64,000 nt of DNA, taken from contig NZ_JAKIRP010000005.1 of the NCBI RefSeq assembly GCF_021646545.1, forward strand, positions 124,001 through 188,000, in the 5' to 3' direction. Origin of the DNA: Chitinophaga filiformis. Lineage in GTDB: Bacteria > Bacteroidota > Bacteroidia > Chitinophagales > Chitinophagaceae. Both the position numbers and the translations under genes were made by a program. The first letter of the stretch is position 1; each line of letters opens with the position of its first letter. A model generated the notes under the pieces. That model worked only from the letters and a program-made list of their open reading frames with translations. It did no database searches and was not told the origin of the DNA. Below, in pieces: positions 25,479 to 34,059 of the stretch.

Positions 25479-26198
25479 TTACCAGCCACTGGCCAGTACA
25501 TCAGCAATATGCATCGTTTTAATGTTCAGTTCATGTTTCCTGATATAACCATCCAGGTGCATCAGGCAGGAAAGGTCCGTAGAGATCAGGTAGTCTGCAC
25601 CGCTGGCCACCGCGTTGTTCACCTTTTGTTCTCCCATACCGATAGAGATAGGCTCGAACTTCACAGAGAATGTGCCACCAAAGCCGCAGCATACCTCACA
25701 ATCATTCATTTCCTTCAGCTCCAGCCCTTTCACTTTTGAGAGCAGGCTGCGGGGGCCTTCCTTGATACCGCATTCGCGTAAAGCACCGCAGGCGTCGTGG
25801 TAAGTAGCCACACCGTTGAGTGTTGCGCCGATATCTGTAACATGCAGCACATCGGTCAGGAACTCCGTGAATTCATACAATTGCCTGCGCAGCATCTTTA
25901 CATCATTGTGTGCAGCGGAATTGTCAAACAGCTTGCCGTAGTAATTACGCACAAAGCCTGTACAGGAGCCACTTGGCGCCACTATATAATCGACAGTATG
26001 AAAGTCTTTGATGAATTTGTTGGCAACGGAGCGGGCTTCATCCCAGTATCCCGCATTAAAAGCAGGTTGTCCGCAACAGGTCTGGTTGGGATTATACTTA
26101 ACGTTACATCCCAGCTTTTCCAGCACTTTCACCATATTGAAGCCTGTTTCCGGGAACAGCTGATCTACGAAGCATGGAATAAAAAGCTGTACGTTCAT
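25479..26198 (-). CDS. LutA/YkgE-type cysteine-rich Fe-S protein
   Basis: Protein of 239 residues with two CCG domains: CCGQPAFNAG (C41-C42) and CEVCCGFGGTFS near residue 187. This is the LutA/YkgE fold that binds a cluster or acts with LutB and LutC in L-lactate oxidation. LutB and LutC are not in the window, so the partner is elsewhere or different. It sits in a minus-strand run of unrelated genes (EVE protein downstream, ribH upstream). Confidence 0.92.
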   Translation of the reverse strand: MNVQLFIPCFVDQLFPETGFNMVKVLEKLGCNVKYNPNQTCCGQPAFNAGYWDEARSVANKFIKDFHTVDYIVAPSGSCTGFVRNYYGKLFDNSAAHNDVKMLRRQLYEFTEFLTDVLHVTDIGATLNGVATYHDACGALRECGIKEGPRSLLSKVKGLELKEMNDCEVCCGFGGTFSVKFEPISIGMGEQKVNNAVASGADYLISTDLSCLMHLDGYIRKHELNIKTMHIADVLASGW

Positions 26199-26323
26199 TG
26201 AGTTAGTCTTTAGTTATAAGCCGCAGTTTTGGTAGCTGCTGGCAACAGGAATAAAGTATACCGGCCTGAAACTGTAGCGACAATGAACATTCACGTAACT
26301 AATATGGGGCTTAGCGGCTATGC

Positions 26324-26815
26324 TTACAATTGACGCATCATAGATATCATTTTCAGTGCGGTGATAGCGGCTTCCTCCCCTTTGTGCCCATGTATGCCGC
26401 CCAGTCTTTCTTCCGCCTGCTGCATGTTGTCGACAGTCAGGATACCGAAGATAACTGGTACCGGTAATTCCAGGTTCAATTGCATGATACCTTCCGTTAC
26501 ACCTTTACAAACATAGTCAAAATGCGGGGTTTCTCCTCTGATCACGCATCCGAAAGCAATAATAGCGCCAGGTTGTCTTGATGTACCCTGCGTACGGTGC
26601 CAGTACTCTTTACAGGCAAAGGGCAGCTCAAATGCGCCCGGTACAACTACTTTAGAGACCTTGGATACGTTGTATTGTGCCAGCGAACGGTCGCAGCCTG
26701 CTACCAGTTCGTTGATCACGGTATCATTCCATTCAGTATATACTATAACAACACTGGCATCCTCTAAATTGAGAATGCCAGCATCGTTCAATAAGCTTTG
26801 ATTATGTATTGACAT
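26324..26815 (-). CDS. ribH: 6,7-dimethyl-8-ribityllumazine synthase
   Basis: Riboflavin pathway enzyme of 163 residues that condenses the butanone phosphate and the ribitylaminouracil to lumazine. Motifs are VVIVYTEWNDTV, VVPGAFELPFACK, GCVIRGETPHFDYVC with the catalytic histidine, and PVIFGILTVDN. It begins 19 bases after the TPR gene stop, so the two are probably co-transcribed, an order common in Bacteroidota. No FMN riboswitch is visible. Confidence 0.95.
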   Translation of the reverse strand: MSIHNQSLLNDAGILNLEDASVVIVYTEWNDTVINELVAGCDRSLAQYNVSKVSKVVVPGAFELPFACKEYWHRTQGTSRQPGAIIAFGCVIRGETPHFDYVCKGVTEGIMQLNLELPVPVIFGILTVDNMQQAEERLGGIHGHKGEEAAITALKMISMMRQL

Positions 26816-26834
26816 GACCAGATTAAAATATCAA

Positions 26835-27539
26835 TTAATTCCTCACTTCACCCAGGCGCGCCAGGTATTTGTCCATTTCACGGCCTTCGGCGGTCTGAGG
26901 ATATTTGTCGCGGATTTCTTTATAAACTGCAATGGCGTCAGCAGGTTTGTTTGCTTTTTCCAGTGCCATACCTGCACGGAACAGGTAAGTAGGAGCAGTC
27001 AGCTCATTGTTGCTGTGGTGACCTGCTTTCTTATAATATTCAATACCTTCTTCAGTTTTGCCCAGTTCCATGTAAGCATCGCCCGTTAAACCGTAAGCCA
27101 TAGCCTGTACGATCTGATCGCCACTGTTGAAATCGCTCAGCAGGTCTGCACCTTTCTGGAATTCACCGAGTTTTACGTAGCATACGCCTGCATAATATTT
27201 TGCTAACTGACCTGTTTTGGTGCTGCCGTATTTATCAATTACCTGCAGGAATCCGTAATAGTTACCGTCTCCATTTAATGCAACACGGAAAGAATCCCGC
27301 TCGAAATACTGCTGTGCATGGAACACCATGTCCTGTGCTTTCTTTTCGTTAGGACCTTTGATGAATCTGTTGTAGGCAAAAGAACCACCCACTACCACTA
27401 CTATTACGAGCAGGGCTATGATAATGCTGTTTTTATTCTTTTGAAAGAACGCCTCCGCCTTGTGGATAGAGTCTTCCAGTTGGAATTCCTTTGACACGGA
27501 AGTATTTTCAGCTGCGGTCTTATTTTTTGTCTCGGTCAT
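26835..27539 (-). CDS. Single-span membrane protein with periplasmic TPRs
   Basis: Protein of 234 residues. Residues 1-37 are cytoplasmic, residues 38-57 form one membrane helix (IIIALLVIVVVVGGSFAY), and the rest carries TPR-like repeats (QLAKYYAGVCYVKLGEFQKG, VQAMAYGLTGDAYMELGKTEEG, LFRAGMALEKANKPADAIAVY). This layout matches YfgM-like proteins, which help envelope protein folding near the Sec translocon. Located upstream of ribH. A promoter -7 box lies at 27604-27611. Confidence 0.85.
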   Translation of the reverse strand: MTETKNKTAAENTSVSKEFQLEDSIHKAEAFFQKNKNSIIIALLVIVVVVGGSFAYNRFIKGPNEKKAQDMVFHAQQYFERDSFRVALNGDGNYYGFLQVIDKYGSTKTGQLAKYYAGVCYVKLGEFQKGADLLSDFNSGDQIVQAMAYGLTGDAYMELGKTEEGIEYYKKAGHHSNNELTAPTYLFRAGMALEKANKPADAIAVYKEIRDKYPQTAEGREMDKYLARLGEVRN

Positions 27540-27603
27540 TGTAAATGTGATCGTTAAATTGTTATTTCTTATTACGGTACAGGTACGGCTGTGTAAAATT
27601 CCC

Positions 27604-27611
27604 GCAAATAT
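27604..27611 (-). promoter_or_regulatory. Putative promoter -7 box for the TPR-ribH unit
   Basis: Minus-strand TATATTTG matches TAnnTTTG, 65 bases before the start codon. It overlaps the base of the pdhA terminator hairpin. Confidence 0.5.
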
Positions 27612-27612
27612 A

Positions 27613-27668
27613 AAAAAGGTTAGCGAATCTACCCGTTTATATTAAACGGCCGGGATCGCTAACCTTTT
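27613..27668 (-). terminator. Terminator after pdhA
   Basis: AAAAGGTTAGCG pairs with CGCTAACCTTTT; a second inner stem (CCCGTTTA with TAAACGG) lies in the loop. On the minus strand the stem is followed by a T run. Confidence 0.7.
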
Positions 27669-27677
27669 ACACATTAT

Positions 27678-28688
27678 TTAGTCAACAATGAATGGGTAAT
27701 CCTGTTGAACATATACGTCTTTCAGCAGCTCATCATCTGAAGGCCATGGAGACTCTTCTGCGAACTGTACGCAATGCTCCACCTCTTGTTTCACCTTCTC
27801 GTTGATAGCTTCGATTTCCGCTTCCGTAGCCCATTTGTTTTTCTGGATAGTAGCCAATACCTGGTTGATCGGATCTTTTTCCTTGTACTCTTCTACTTCC
27901 TCTTTGGTACGGTATTTAGCCGGATCACTCATGGAGTGACCACGGTAGCGGTAAGTCTTGATTTCCAGTAAGGTAGGACCTTCGCCGGCACGTGCACGTT
28001 TTACGGCTCTTTCGATGCCTTCGTGTACCGCTTCAGCGCTCATACCATCGATAGTGGCGCTAGGCATATCGTAGGCGTTCGCTAACTTATAGATATCCAG
28101 TACGTTGGAGGTACGTTCTACTGAGGTACCCATCGCGTACATGTTGTTTTCGCAAATGAATATTACAGGCAGTTTCCACAGCATGGCCATGTTGAAGGTC
28201 TCATGCAGCATACCCTGACGGGCAGCACCATCACCGAAGAAGCAAAGCGCTACGTTGTCAGTGCCTTTGTACTGCTCAGCGAAAGCCAGTCCGGCACCAG
28301 TACCGATCTGCGCACCCACGATACCATGTCCACCATAAAAACCTTTATCCGGAGCAAAGAAGTGCATACTACCACCTTTACCCTTTGAACAACCTGTAGC
28401 TTTACCATACAGTTCAGCCATACACTCATCAGCAGTCATTCCTTTTGCTATAGCCAGCGCGTGGTCGCGGTAGGCAGTGATGAACTTGTCGTCCGGTTTA
28501 GTCGCAGACATCGCACCTGCGGCAATTGCTTCCTGTCCGATGTACAGGTGACAAAAACCACGAATCTTCTGCATCCCATACAATTGGCCGGCTTTTTCTT
28601 CAAAGCGGCGCAGCAAGAGCATCAATTCATACCAGTACAAATATGTCTCTTTGGTGAATTTCGTCTTTACGTCTGTTTTTGTAGCCAC
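27678..28688 (-). CDS. pdhA: Pyruvate dehydrogenase E1 component, alpha subunit
   Basis: Protein of 336 residues, normal for PdhA of the alpha2-beta2 E1 type. The thiamine diphosphate motif is GDGAARQGMLHETFNMA ending in ENN, with the phospho-loop YRYRGHSMSDP near residue 247. The N-terminal FEEKAGQLYGMQKIRGFCHL and IGQEA are also family marks. It decarboxylates pyruvate within the pyruvate dehydrogenase complex; the beta subunit is not adjacent, which is common in this phylum. The start is a GTG at 28688. Confidence 0.95.
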   Translation of the reverse strand: MATKTDVKTKFTKETYLYWYELMLLLRRFEEKAGQLYGMQKIRGFCHLYIGQEAIAAGAMSATKPDDKFITAYRDHALAIAKGMTADECMAELYGKATGCSKGKGGSMHFFAPDKGFYGGHGIVGAQIGTGAGLAFAEQYKGTDNVALCFFGDGAARQGMLHETFNMAMLWKLPVIFICENNMYAMGTSVERTSNVLDIYKLANAYDMPSATIDGMSAEAVHEGIERAVKRARAGEGPTLLEIKTYRYRGHSMSDPAKYRTKEEVEEYKEKDPINQVLATIQKNKWATEAEIEAINEKVKQEVEHCVQFAEESPWPSDDELLKDVYVQQDYPFIVD

Positions 28689-28706
28689 TGTTTCTTAATT
28701 TGTCCG

Positions 28707-28714
28707 CAAATATA
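28707..28714 (-). promoter_or_regulatory. Putative pdhA promoter -7 box
   Basis: Minus-strand TATATTTG fits TAnnTTTG. It lies about 18 bases upstream of the GTG start, implying a short leader. Confidence 0.5.
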
Positions 28715-28870
28715 ACAGGAAAATCCTAAAAACTAAATACTTTGCAACTTTGCAGCAACTTGCCGGCAAATAGTGCCCTTCCGGGAATGCCTGATTACCA
28801 GTCTTTCCGCAGGCGCAGGCAGGTTACGATAAATTTATTTCTAATTCATAACTGATAATCAGAAAGTTAA

Positions 28871-29950
28871 TTGCTGTCGCTCAGAAAGATATCACTTGTT
28901 CAGTTTAAAAATTACTCCGGGAAAAGTTTCACCTTCAATAAACGTATCATCGGCATTACCGGCCGCAACGGCTCCGGTAAGACCAATCTGCTCGATGCTA
29001 TATATTATATATGTTTCACCAAAAGCTACTTTACCAGCAGTGAAGCACAGAACACCCAGTACCATACCAATGGCTTCCGCCTTGAAGCGTTTCTCGACAG
29101 GGATGGCCAGGAAGGAAAGGTGGTCTGTACCCTCAAAGACGGCAAAAAAGACATTGCCCTCAACGATGAGTCTTACGAACGTTTCTCCCGCCATATTGGT
29201 CAGTACCCCGCGGTAATGATTGCCCCCGACGATGCGGAGATCATTCTCGGCGGCAGTGAAGAACGCCGTAAATGGCTGGATGCCCTGCTCTGCCAGTTGC
29301 ATCCCGGCTATCTTGATCATCTTATTACCTACCAGAAAATATTACAGCAGAAAAACAGTCTGCTCAAAACCATCGCTACCCAGGGCGGTAAACAGGATGC
29401 CCTCCTCGATGTATTTGATGAACAACTGGTGCACCACGGCACGCCCGTGTTCGAATGGCGCCGCGCCTTTCTCCCGCGATTTATCAAACAGGTGCAGGAA
29501 CTGTACGATTACCTGGCGGGTAAACATGAAATTGTCAATATACAATATCAGTCAGGCCTGCATGATCAAACGTTCACGGAACTACTGGCAGCCAACCGGT
29601 ATAAGGATATGATGATGCAGAGAACCACCGGCGGCATACACCGCGACGACCTCCAGTTCCTGCTCGACGATCATGCCATGAAAACAAGTGCGTCACAGGG
29701 ACAACGTAAAAGTTTTCTCTTTGCACTGAAACTCGCACAGTTTGAAGTCATTAAAGAACATAAAAAATTTCCTCCTCTCCTGTTACTCGATGATGTATTT
29801 GAAAAACTGGACCAGGAAAGAGTGAGTAGACTGATTAAATTAGTGAGTAGTCCCGCATACGGCCAGGTATTCATCACCGATACGCATGCATCAAGAATAC
29901 GCGAAGCGTTCAAAGAAAATGAAGAGAGTTTTCAGTTAGTAGAGATGTAG
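28871..29950 (+). CDS. recF: DNA replication and repair protein RecF
   Basis: SMC-like ATPase of 359 residues that helps load RecA at gaps. The Walker A motif is GRNGSGKTNLLDAIY, the ABC signature is SASQGQRKSFLFALKLAQ and Walker B is PLLLLDDVFEKLD. The N-terminal SLRKISLVQFKNYS is typical. The start is a TTG at 28871. The DUF721 gene follows after 27 bases, a conserved pairing in Bacteroidota. Confidence 0.95.
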   Translation: MLSLRKISLVQFKNYSGKSFTFNKRIIGITGRNGSGKTNLLDAIYYICFTKSYFTSSEAQNTQYHTNGFRLEAFLDRDGQEGKVVCTLKDGKKDIALNDESYERFSRHIGQYPAVMIAPDDAEIILGGSEERRKWLDALLCQLHPGYLDHLITYQKILQQKNSLLKTIATQGGKQDALLDVFDEQLVHHGTPVFEWRRAFLPRFIKQVQELYDYLAGKHEIVNIQYQSGLHDQTFTELLAANRYKDMMMQRTTGGIHRDDLQFLLDDHAMKTSASQGQRKSFLFALKLAQFEVIKEHKKFPPLLLLDDVFEKLDQERVSRLIKLVSSPAYGQVFITDTHASRIREAFKENEESFQLVEM

Positions 29951-29977
29951 TACAGACGAAATGCCTATCTTTGCCAT

Positions 29978-30265
29978 ATGCGATACGGAATGACGTCAAT
30001 GGAGGATGCACTCAGAGATTTTATGTCTAAAAGCCGGCTTAAACCCAGGCTGACTGAGGTACGTATACAGGAGAACTGGGAACAACTCATGGGGAAAACT
30101 ATCTCCCGTTATACAGAAAGTATACAACTCATCGACAGCAAATTACACATCACTACCACTGTGGCTCCACTAAAACAGGAGCTGAGCTACTCTAAAGACC
30201 GCATTATCAAACTGGTAAATGAAATGCTGGGAGAAACCGTAGTAAGAGAAGTAGTGATCAGATAA
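29978..30265 (+). CDS. DUF721 (DciA-like) protein
   Basis: Protein of 95 residues: the N-terminal SMEDALRDFMSKSRLKPRL and the core VRIQENWEQLMGKTISRYTESI are those of DUF721/DciA, a domain that in many bacteria helps load the replicative helicase. The position straight after recF supports a replication role. It is shorter than classical DciA, containing the KH-like domain only. Confidence 0.85.
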   Translation: MRYGMTSMEDALRDFMSKSRLKPRLTEVRIQENWEQLMGKTISRYTESIQLIDSKLHITTTVAPLKQELSYSKDRIIKLVNEMLGETVVREVVIR

Positions 30266-30290
30266 AATAAAGCTATTAATATACAGAAGT

Positions 30291-30325
30291 GACCGTTTCA
30301 ATAATAATTGAGACGGTTTTTTCTT
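30291..30325 (+). terminator. Terminator after recF-DUF721
   Basis: ACCGTTTCA pairs with TGAGACGGT around AATAATAAT, followed by TTTTTTC. Its loop is nearly identical to that of the terminator at 30889. Confidence 0.8.
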
Positions 30326-30445
30326 TATATAACGCTATATCCAGGCTGTCGCACCTATGCAATATAACACAGACCTGTAGATGGTGGTAATCCGGAGATC
30401 CGGTTAGCCGGGCCTTCAACCTTATAAAATTTATAGACAGTAAAT

Positions 30446-30865
30446 ATGAAAACACAATTTTTAGCTTCCTGTTTTGTTAGTATACTGATATGCCTTAGCT
30501 CATTTTGCCAGGCCCAGAATAAGGCCCCGAATGATAGTGCGGCTACTATGTTAAAACAGTTTTATACCAGTTACATTTCTGCAGATGAGGAGTCGCAACT
30601 TACTTCAATTAAAAAGCAATATTGCACAAAAAAGATCCTGAACAGGATAGCAAAAGATGAGGAACTGGATGCCGATCCATTTCTGCAGGCACAAGATACG
30701 GACATGGACTGGCTGAAGACTTTGGTTATAAGCAAGGATGCTCAAAAACCTAATGTCTATAGTGTTTCCTATATAAATAACTATGACAAAAAGAGGATCG
30801 TTAACAAGTTAGTCGTAGTGAAAGTAGGGCAGACTTATAAAATAGATGATATTTTGACGTATTGA
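30446..30865 (+). CDS. DUF3828-like secreted protein
   Basis: Protein of 139 residues with a signal peptide (MKTQFLASCFVSILICLSSF, cleavage after CQAQ). The mature part, MLKQFYTSYISADEESQLTSI through VVKVGQTYKIDDI, looks like the small alpha+beta DUF3828 / NTF2-like fold. The function is unknown. It is flanked by terminators on both sides, so it is a single-gene unit. Lower G+C than its neighbours suggests an accessory gene. Confidence 0.7.
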   Translation: MKTQFLASCFVSILICLSSFCQAQNKAPNDSAATMLKQFYTSYISADEESQLTSIKKQYCTKKILNRIAKDEELDADPFLQAQDTDMDWLKTLVISKDAQKPNVYSVSYINNYDKKRIVNKLVVVKVGQTYKIDDILTY

Positions 30866-30888
30866 AAGGGTGCGTCGGATTATAAAGA

Positions 30889-30924
30889 AAAACCGTCCCA
30901 GTAATAATCGGGACGGTTTTTCTT
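30889..30924 (+). terminator. Terminator after the DUF3828-like gene
   Basis: ACCGTCCCA pairs with CGGGACGGT around GTAATAAT, followed by TTTTTC. It is a close relative of the terminator at 30291 with paired changes in the stem. Confidence 0.8.
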
Positions 30925-30956
30925 TATAATACTTATGGCAATTAACTTCAAGCACT

Positions 30957-31658
30957 ATGAAACATATACTTTTTCTGGCACTCGTGATAACTTCATGTAT
31001 TAGAACGAGTGATCATGATGGTAACAGCACAAATACGCAAATTGGAGCTCAGGATACATCCCATTATGAGATCCTCTTTAACGATATCGATCCTTTTTCA
31101 CTGAACGGTATTGGAAAGATTGACGGAAATGCAGTTTATCCATGCATTGGTATTACCGCTCTTGGCGATACACAACGGAATGTAAATTATTATAGAGGGA
31201 AGGATGATAAGCTGGCAGTTAGTTACAAAAAACTGGATAGTTGCTGGATGTCTGTCAGGGAGAAGGATATCGATACTAATTATTACGTCTATTATGAATA
31301 TATTTTCCAAAAAAAGATTGTAGGACTGACCTATGAAAGTAATGACCACTATCAATTCCCCATACTGGTAGTTGGATGGTCATATGAGGATAATGCAGAA
31401 ACTTCCTATGATCTAAGGATGAAAAAGCCGGTTCAACCATCACCTTTGGCTTTTGCAGAAGCACAGGCTGCTGCAAAATATGTAACCAGGAAGAATTTTC
31501 AGACGAAAGGAGACATAATGGAAGTAAAAGAGATATCCGTTAACACGGAGAAAAAATTGACTGAACGGAAAATGACATGTTATACCACGAAAGGCCGTTC
31601 TTACCTTTACTTCAACTATTTCGGTGCTGATACTGTTAGTTGTAGTAAAAGAGATTAG
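30957..31658 (+). CDS. Hypothetical lipoprotein
   Basis: Protein of 233 residues with a short lipoprotein signal, MKHILFLALVITSC (C14). The rest is soluble and rich in tyrosine and asparagine, with no motif I recognise. It lies between two terminators. Base composition is AT-richer than the housekeeping genes around it. No function can be given. Confidence 0.65.
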   Translation: MKHILFLALVITSCIRTSDHDGNSTNTQIGAQDTSHYEILFNDIDPFSLNGIGKIDGNAVYPCIGITALGDTQRNVNYYRGKDDKLAVSYKKLDSCWMSVREKDIDTNYYVYYEYIFQKKIVGLTYESNDHYQFPILVVGWSYEDNAETSYDLRMKKPVQPSPLAFAEAQAAAKYVTRKNFQTKGDIMEVKEISVNTEKKLTERKMTCYTTKGRSYLYFNYFGADTVSCSKRD

Positions 31659-31674
31659 ACAAGCGGTGATAAAA

Positions 31675-31710
31675 TGAAAGCCATCCCAAACGAGATGGCT
31701 TTCGCTTTTA
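31675..31710. terminator. Bidirectional terminator
   Basis: GAAAGCCATC and GATGGCTTTC form a 10-base-pair stem followed by GCTTTT. It ends the lipoprotein gene and could also serve the convergent DUF4252 operon. Confidence 0.7.
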
Positions 31711-31784
31711 ACGACAATATCTTAGGAACCTAATTGGAACTGTTCAAAAAATCAGGCACCCTTTTTCGACTTTGGATGACACCT

Positions 31785-32294
31785 TTAGTTCTTTGCAAAC
31801 CCTTCTATCAGCATATTCACGTCTTTCATATGAAGGGTGGTACGCAGGTTCACCATTACAAAATCGGTCTCATCCTGTACCAGTATCACCACACGGCCCA
31901 GCTCATCATCCTTGCCCCTGTTCAGCAAATGCACCACACTGTTCTCATGCCTTACTTCGATCAACGGTTCAAACCGGTCTTTCTCTATCAGCATCTGTTT
32001 TAATTGCTGCATATCGGCAACATTAACAGGAGGTCTTTCATCGCCCGAAATAGTATACACCTTCACCTTCTGTACTTTGGATAACAGGTGCTTTAGTGGT
32101 ACGCCGTCTTCTTTCATAGCGCTGGCGGGTACTATCCAGCTGGCAAGTATCAGTGGCATCCTGCCTACGCCGATCCTGAAGGAAAACGCATCTCCACGGT
32201 GCTCACGGTAGAATTTACGGAGAGATTTTTTCTGGGCCATTGCCGGACTTACTGCCAGCAAAAGTGCTGCTACAAGGATGGTACAATACTTCAT
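31785..32294 (-). CDS. DUF4252 protein (second of a tandem pair)
   Basis: Protein of 169 residues with a signal peptide (MKYCTILVAALLLAVSPAMAQ). It has the DUF4252 pattern: a middle VQKVKVYTISGD and a terminal VVILVQDETDFVMVNLRTTLHMKDVNML resembling the end of its neighbour (LIMLVGSDQEFLAMSLVGDIDLNEI). It is the last gene of the sigma/membrane protein/DUF4252/DUF4252 operon. The family is Bacteroidota-specific and of unknown function. Confidence 0.85.
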   Translation of the reverse strand: MKYCTILVAALLLAVSPAMAQKKSLRKFYREHRGDAFSFRIGVGRMPLILASWIVPASAMKEDGVPLKHLLSKVQKVKVYTISGDERPPVNVADMQQLKQMLIEKDRFEPLIEVRHENSVVHLLNRGKDDELGRVVILVQDETDFVMVNLRTTLHMKDVNMLIEGFAKN

Positions 32295-32324
32295 TTCAAA
32301 AGGGTTGTGTGGTGATAAAGTGGG

Positions 32325-32846
32325 TTACTTCTTCAGGTTTTTGAGTTTGTCAAAACCTTCCAGGTTCATGGTAGATGCCAGCTGACTGATCTCATTCAGG
32401 TCAATGTCTCCTACGAGGCTCATTGCCAGGAACTCCTGGTCGCTGCCCACCAGCATGATCAGTTCTGCGATGTTCCCCTTCGCATTTTCCTTCACCAGGA
32501 AACGAAGGTCCTCTTTTCCATCGCGTACGGTCATCAGTTCTTCAAATTCTTTATTAAGCATGGATGATGCTTCTTTGAATAAGAGATTACCTCCTTTCGT
32601 GTTTTCTTTCGCCAGGACACGCAGGCCCCTGATCTTTTTAACGATCTGGAGGAACTGTTTTCCTTCGGTGGAATTGATGTCCAGTTTACTGAACATACTA
32701 AACATCTTGGGGGTGATGCTTATCAGGGTGAAGCTCTGATCGCTTTCATATTTTTCAAAAAAACGGTCGATCCCACTTCCCTGCTGGGCAAATAGCGGCG
32801 TGCTGGTGACTGCAACGAGCAGCAACAGTAACAAAAAGCGTTTCAT
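32325..32846 (-). CDS. DUF4252 protein (first of a tandem pair)
   Basis: Protein of 173 residues with a signal peptide (MKRFLLLLLLVAVTSTPLFAQ). The core has GIDRFFEKYESDQSFTLISI, KIRGLRVLAKE and LIMLVGSDQEFLAMSLVGDI, typical of DUF4252. It is probably periplasmic or surface-exposed. It lies 30 bases upstream of its paralogue and 34 bases after the upstream membrane protein gene, so one transcript is likely. Confidence 0.88.
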   Translation of the reverse strand: MKRFLLLLLLVAVTSTPLFAQQGSGIDRFFEKYESDQSFTLISITPKMFSMFSKLDINSTEGKQFLQIVKKIRGLRVLAKENTKGGNLLFKEASSMLNKEFEELMTVRDGKEDLRFLVKENAKGNIAELIMLVGSDQEFLAMSLVGDIDLNEISQLASTMNLEGFDKLKNLKK

Positions 32847-32880
32847 GTCTTTTTTTTTATTCGGAATTTTTAGAATGGCC

Positions 32881-33384
32881 TTAATTTGTTTTGAGCTTCT
32901 CCGTCGCCTCGTTGAAATAAGCCAGTTTCTGCATCTGTGCGGTGCCCTTATTCAGGTTGCGCGACAACAGTTTCAATGCTTTCTGTGTGGCAGCGAATGC
33001 TTTTTCGGGATCGTCAAAAGTATCCTGCTCCGCCGACAGTGCTGCCGTTATTCCCTCCTGCCTTGACCTCGCCTGCTGGAGCGCATATCCGATACCGACT
33101 GCTACCAGCAGCATGGCGGCATATTTCATCCAGTGCTGCCAGATCATTTGTCTGACAGGCTTCTCCGGCGTTCCGACCACGGGGATCTCTATATCAGGGA
33201 ATACCGGCATCGGAATCTCTTCCTCCGCAGCAAAATACCTGAACAATGGCTGCGCCTCTTTCAGATCGGCAGGAAGATCAGCATTTTCCCTGCTGAAAAA
33301 ACTGCGCAATGCTTCCTCTTCCTCCAGTGTAGAGGTACCATCCCAATAGCGGTCCAGTAATTCCCTTACTTTGTTAAACTCCAT
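32881..33384 (-). CDS. Putative anti-sigma membrane protein
   Basis: Protein of 167 residues. The N-terminal cytoplasmic part has EFNKVRELLDRYWDGTSTLEE, a pattern found in Bacteroidota anti-sigma-like proteins; there is no zinc motif. One membrane helix spans about residues 85-103, followed by a periplasmic domain with heptad-like KALKLLSRNLNKGTAQMQKL. The ATG at 33384 overlaps the sigma gene end by 11 bases, which supports translational coupling and an anti-sigma role. Confidence 0.8.
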   Translation of the reverse strand: MEFNKVRELLDRYWDGTSTLEEEEALRSFFSRENADLPADLKEAQPLFRYFAAEEEIPMPVFPDIEIPVVGTPEKPVRQMIWQHWMKYAAMLLVAVGIGYALQQARSRQEGITAALSAEQDTFDDPEKAFAATQKALKLLSRNLNKGTAQMQKLAYFNEATEKLKTN

Positions 33385-33889
33385 ACACTTGCAGTTTTTG
33401 TAATTGTTCACGTACCGTTTTCCTTGCACGGTGAAGGTTTATCTTCACTTCACTCATATCAATACACAGTATATCTGCTATCTCCTGATAACTATATCCG
33501 TCAATATCCCTCAATTGTATAATAGTACGGTATTTTTCCGGCAAGGCCGCAATAATGCGGTGTACCCTGTTCATCACGTCCTGTTGCTCTGCTGCGGCAT
33601 GAGGATTAGGCTGATGCTGTGCAGGCATATCCCCTGCTTTGTCCAGTTCTTCCGCCCTCCTGTATTTCCTTGCTTTCAGCTTGTCCAGGGCCAGGTTGCG
33701 CACAATACGCATACACCAGGCTTCCATGTTCTGCAGATCGGTCATCCGTTCCTGCTGCTGCCACACCTTCATCAGGGCATCCTGCGTTACGTCCATCGCA
33801 TCTTCCTCGTTCTCAAGCAGCCGGTAGGCAAAGCGATACAGCTTCTGCCTGACGGGCACTACCTGGGAGAGAAATAATGTTAAAGACAT
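33374..33889 (-). CDS. ECF sigma factor heading the DUF4252 operon
   Basis: Sigma-70 family protein of 171 residues. Region 2 has LYRFAYRLLENEEDAMDVTQDALMKVW and WCMRIVRNLALDKLKARKYR. Region 4 has ALPEKYRTIIQLRDIDGYSYQEIADIL. It directs RNA polymerase to its own operon and perhaps to envelope genes (inference). It is the first gene of a four-gene operon ending at 31785. Confidence 0.93.
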   Translation of the reverse strand: MSLTLFLSQVVPVRQKLYRFAYRLLENEEDAMDVTQDALMKVWQQQERMTDLQNMEAWCMRIVRNLALDKLKARKYRRAEELDKAGDMPAQHQPNPHAAAEQQDVMNRVHRIIAALPEKYRTIIQLRDIDGYSYQEIADILCIDMSEVKINLHRARKTVREQLQKLQVYGV

Positions 33890-34059
33890 AGATAACAGAT
33901 TCCTTGTTCTAAGTTACTAATTACCCCAACCGTTTTTCTCTCCTATCCCTTCCCGATGCTACAGGGCGTTTATACAAAGAAGACGACCCATAAAATACTT
34001 TGTTACAAAAAAAGTGAAGATTTTTAGAAAAAGAGGTTAATCTATTTAAAATGAGCAGG

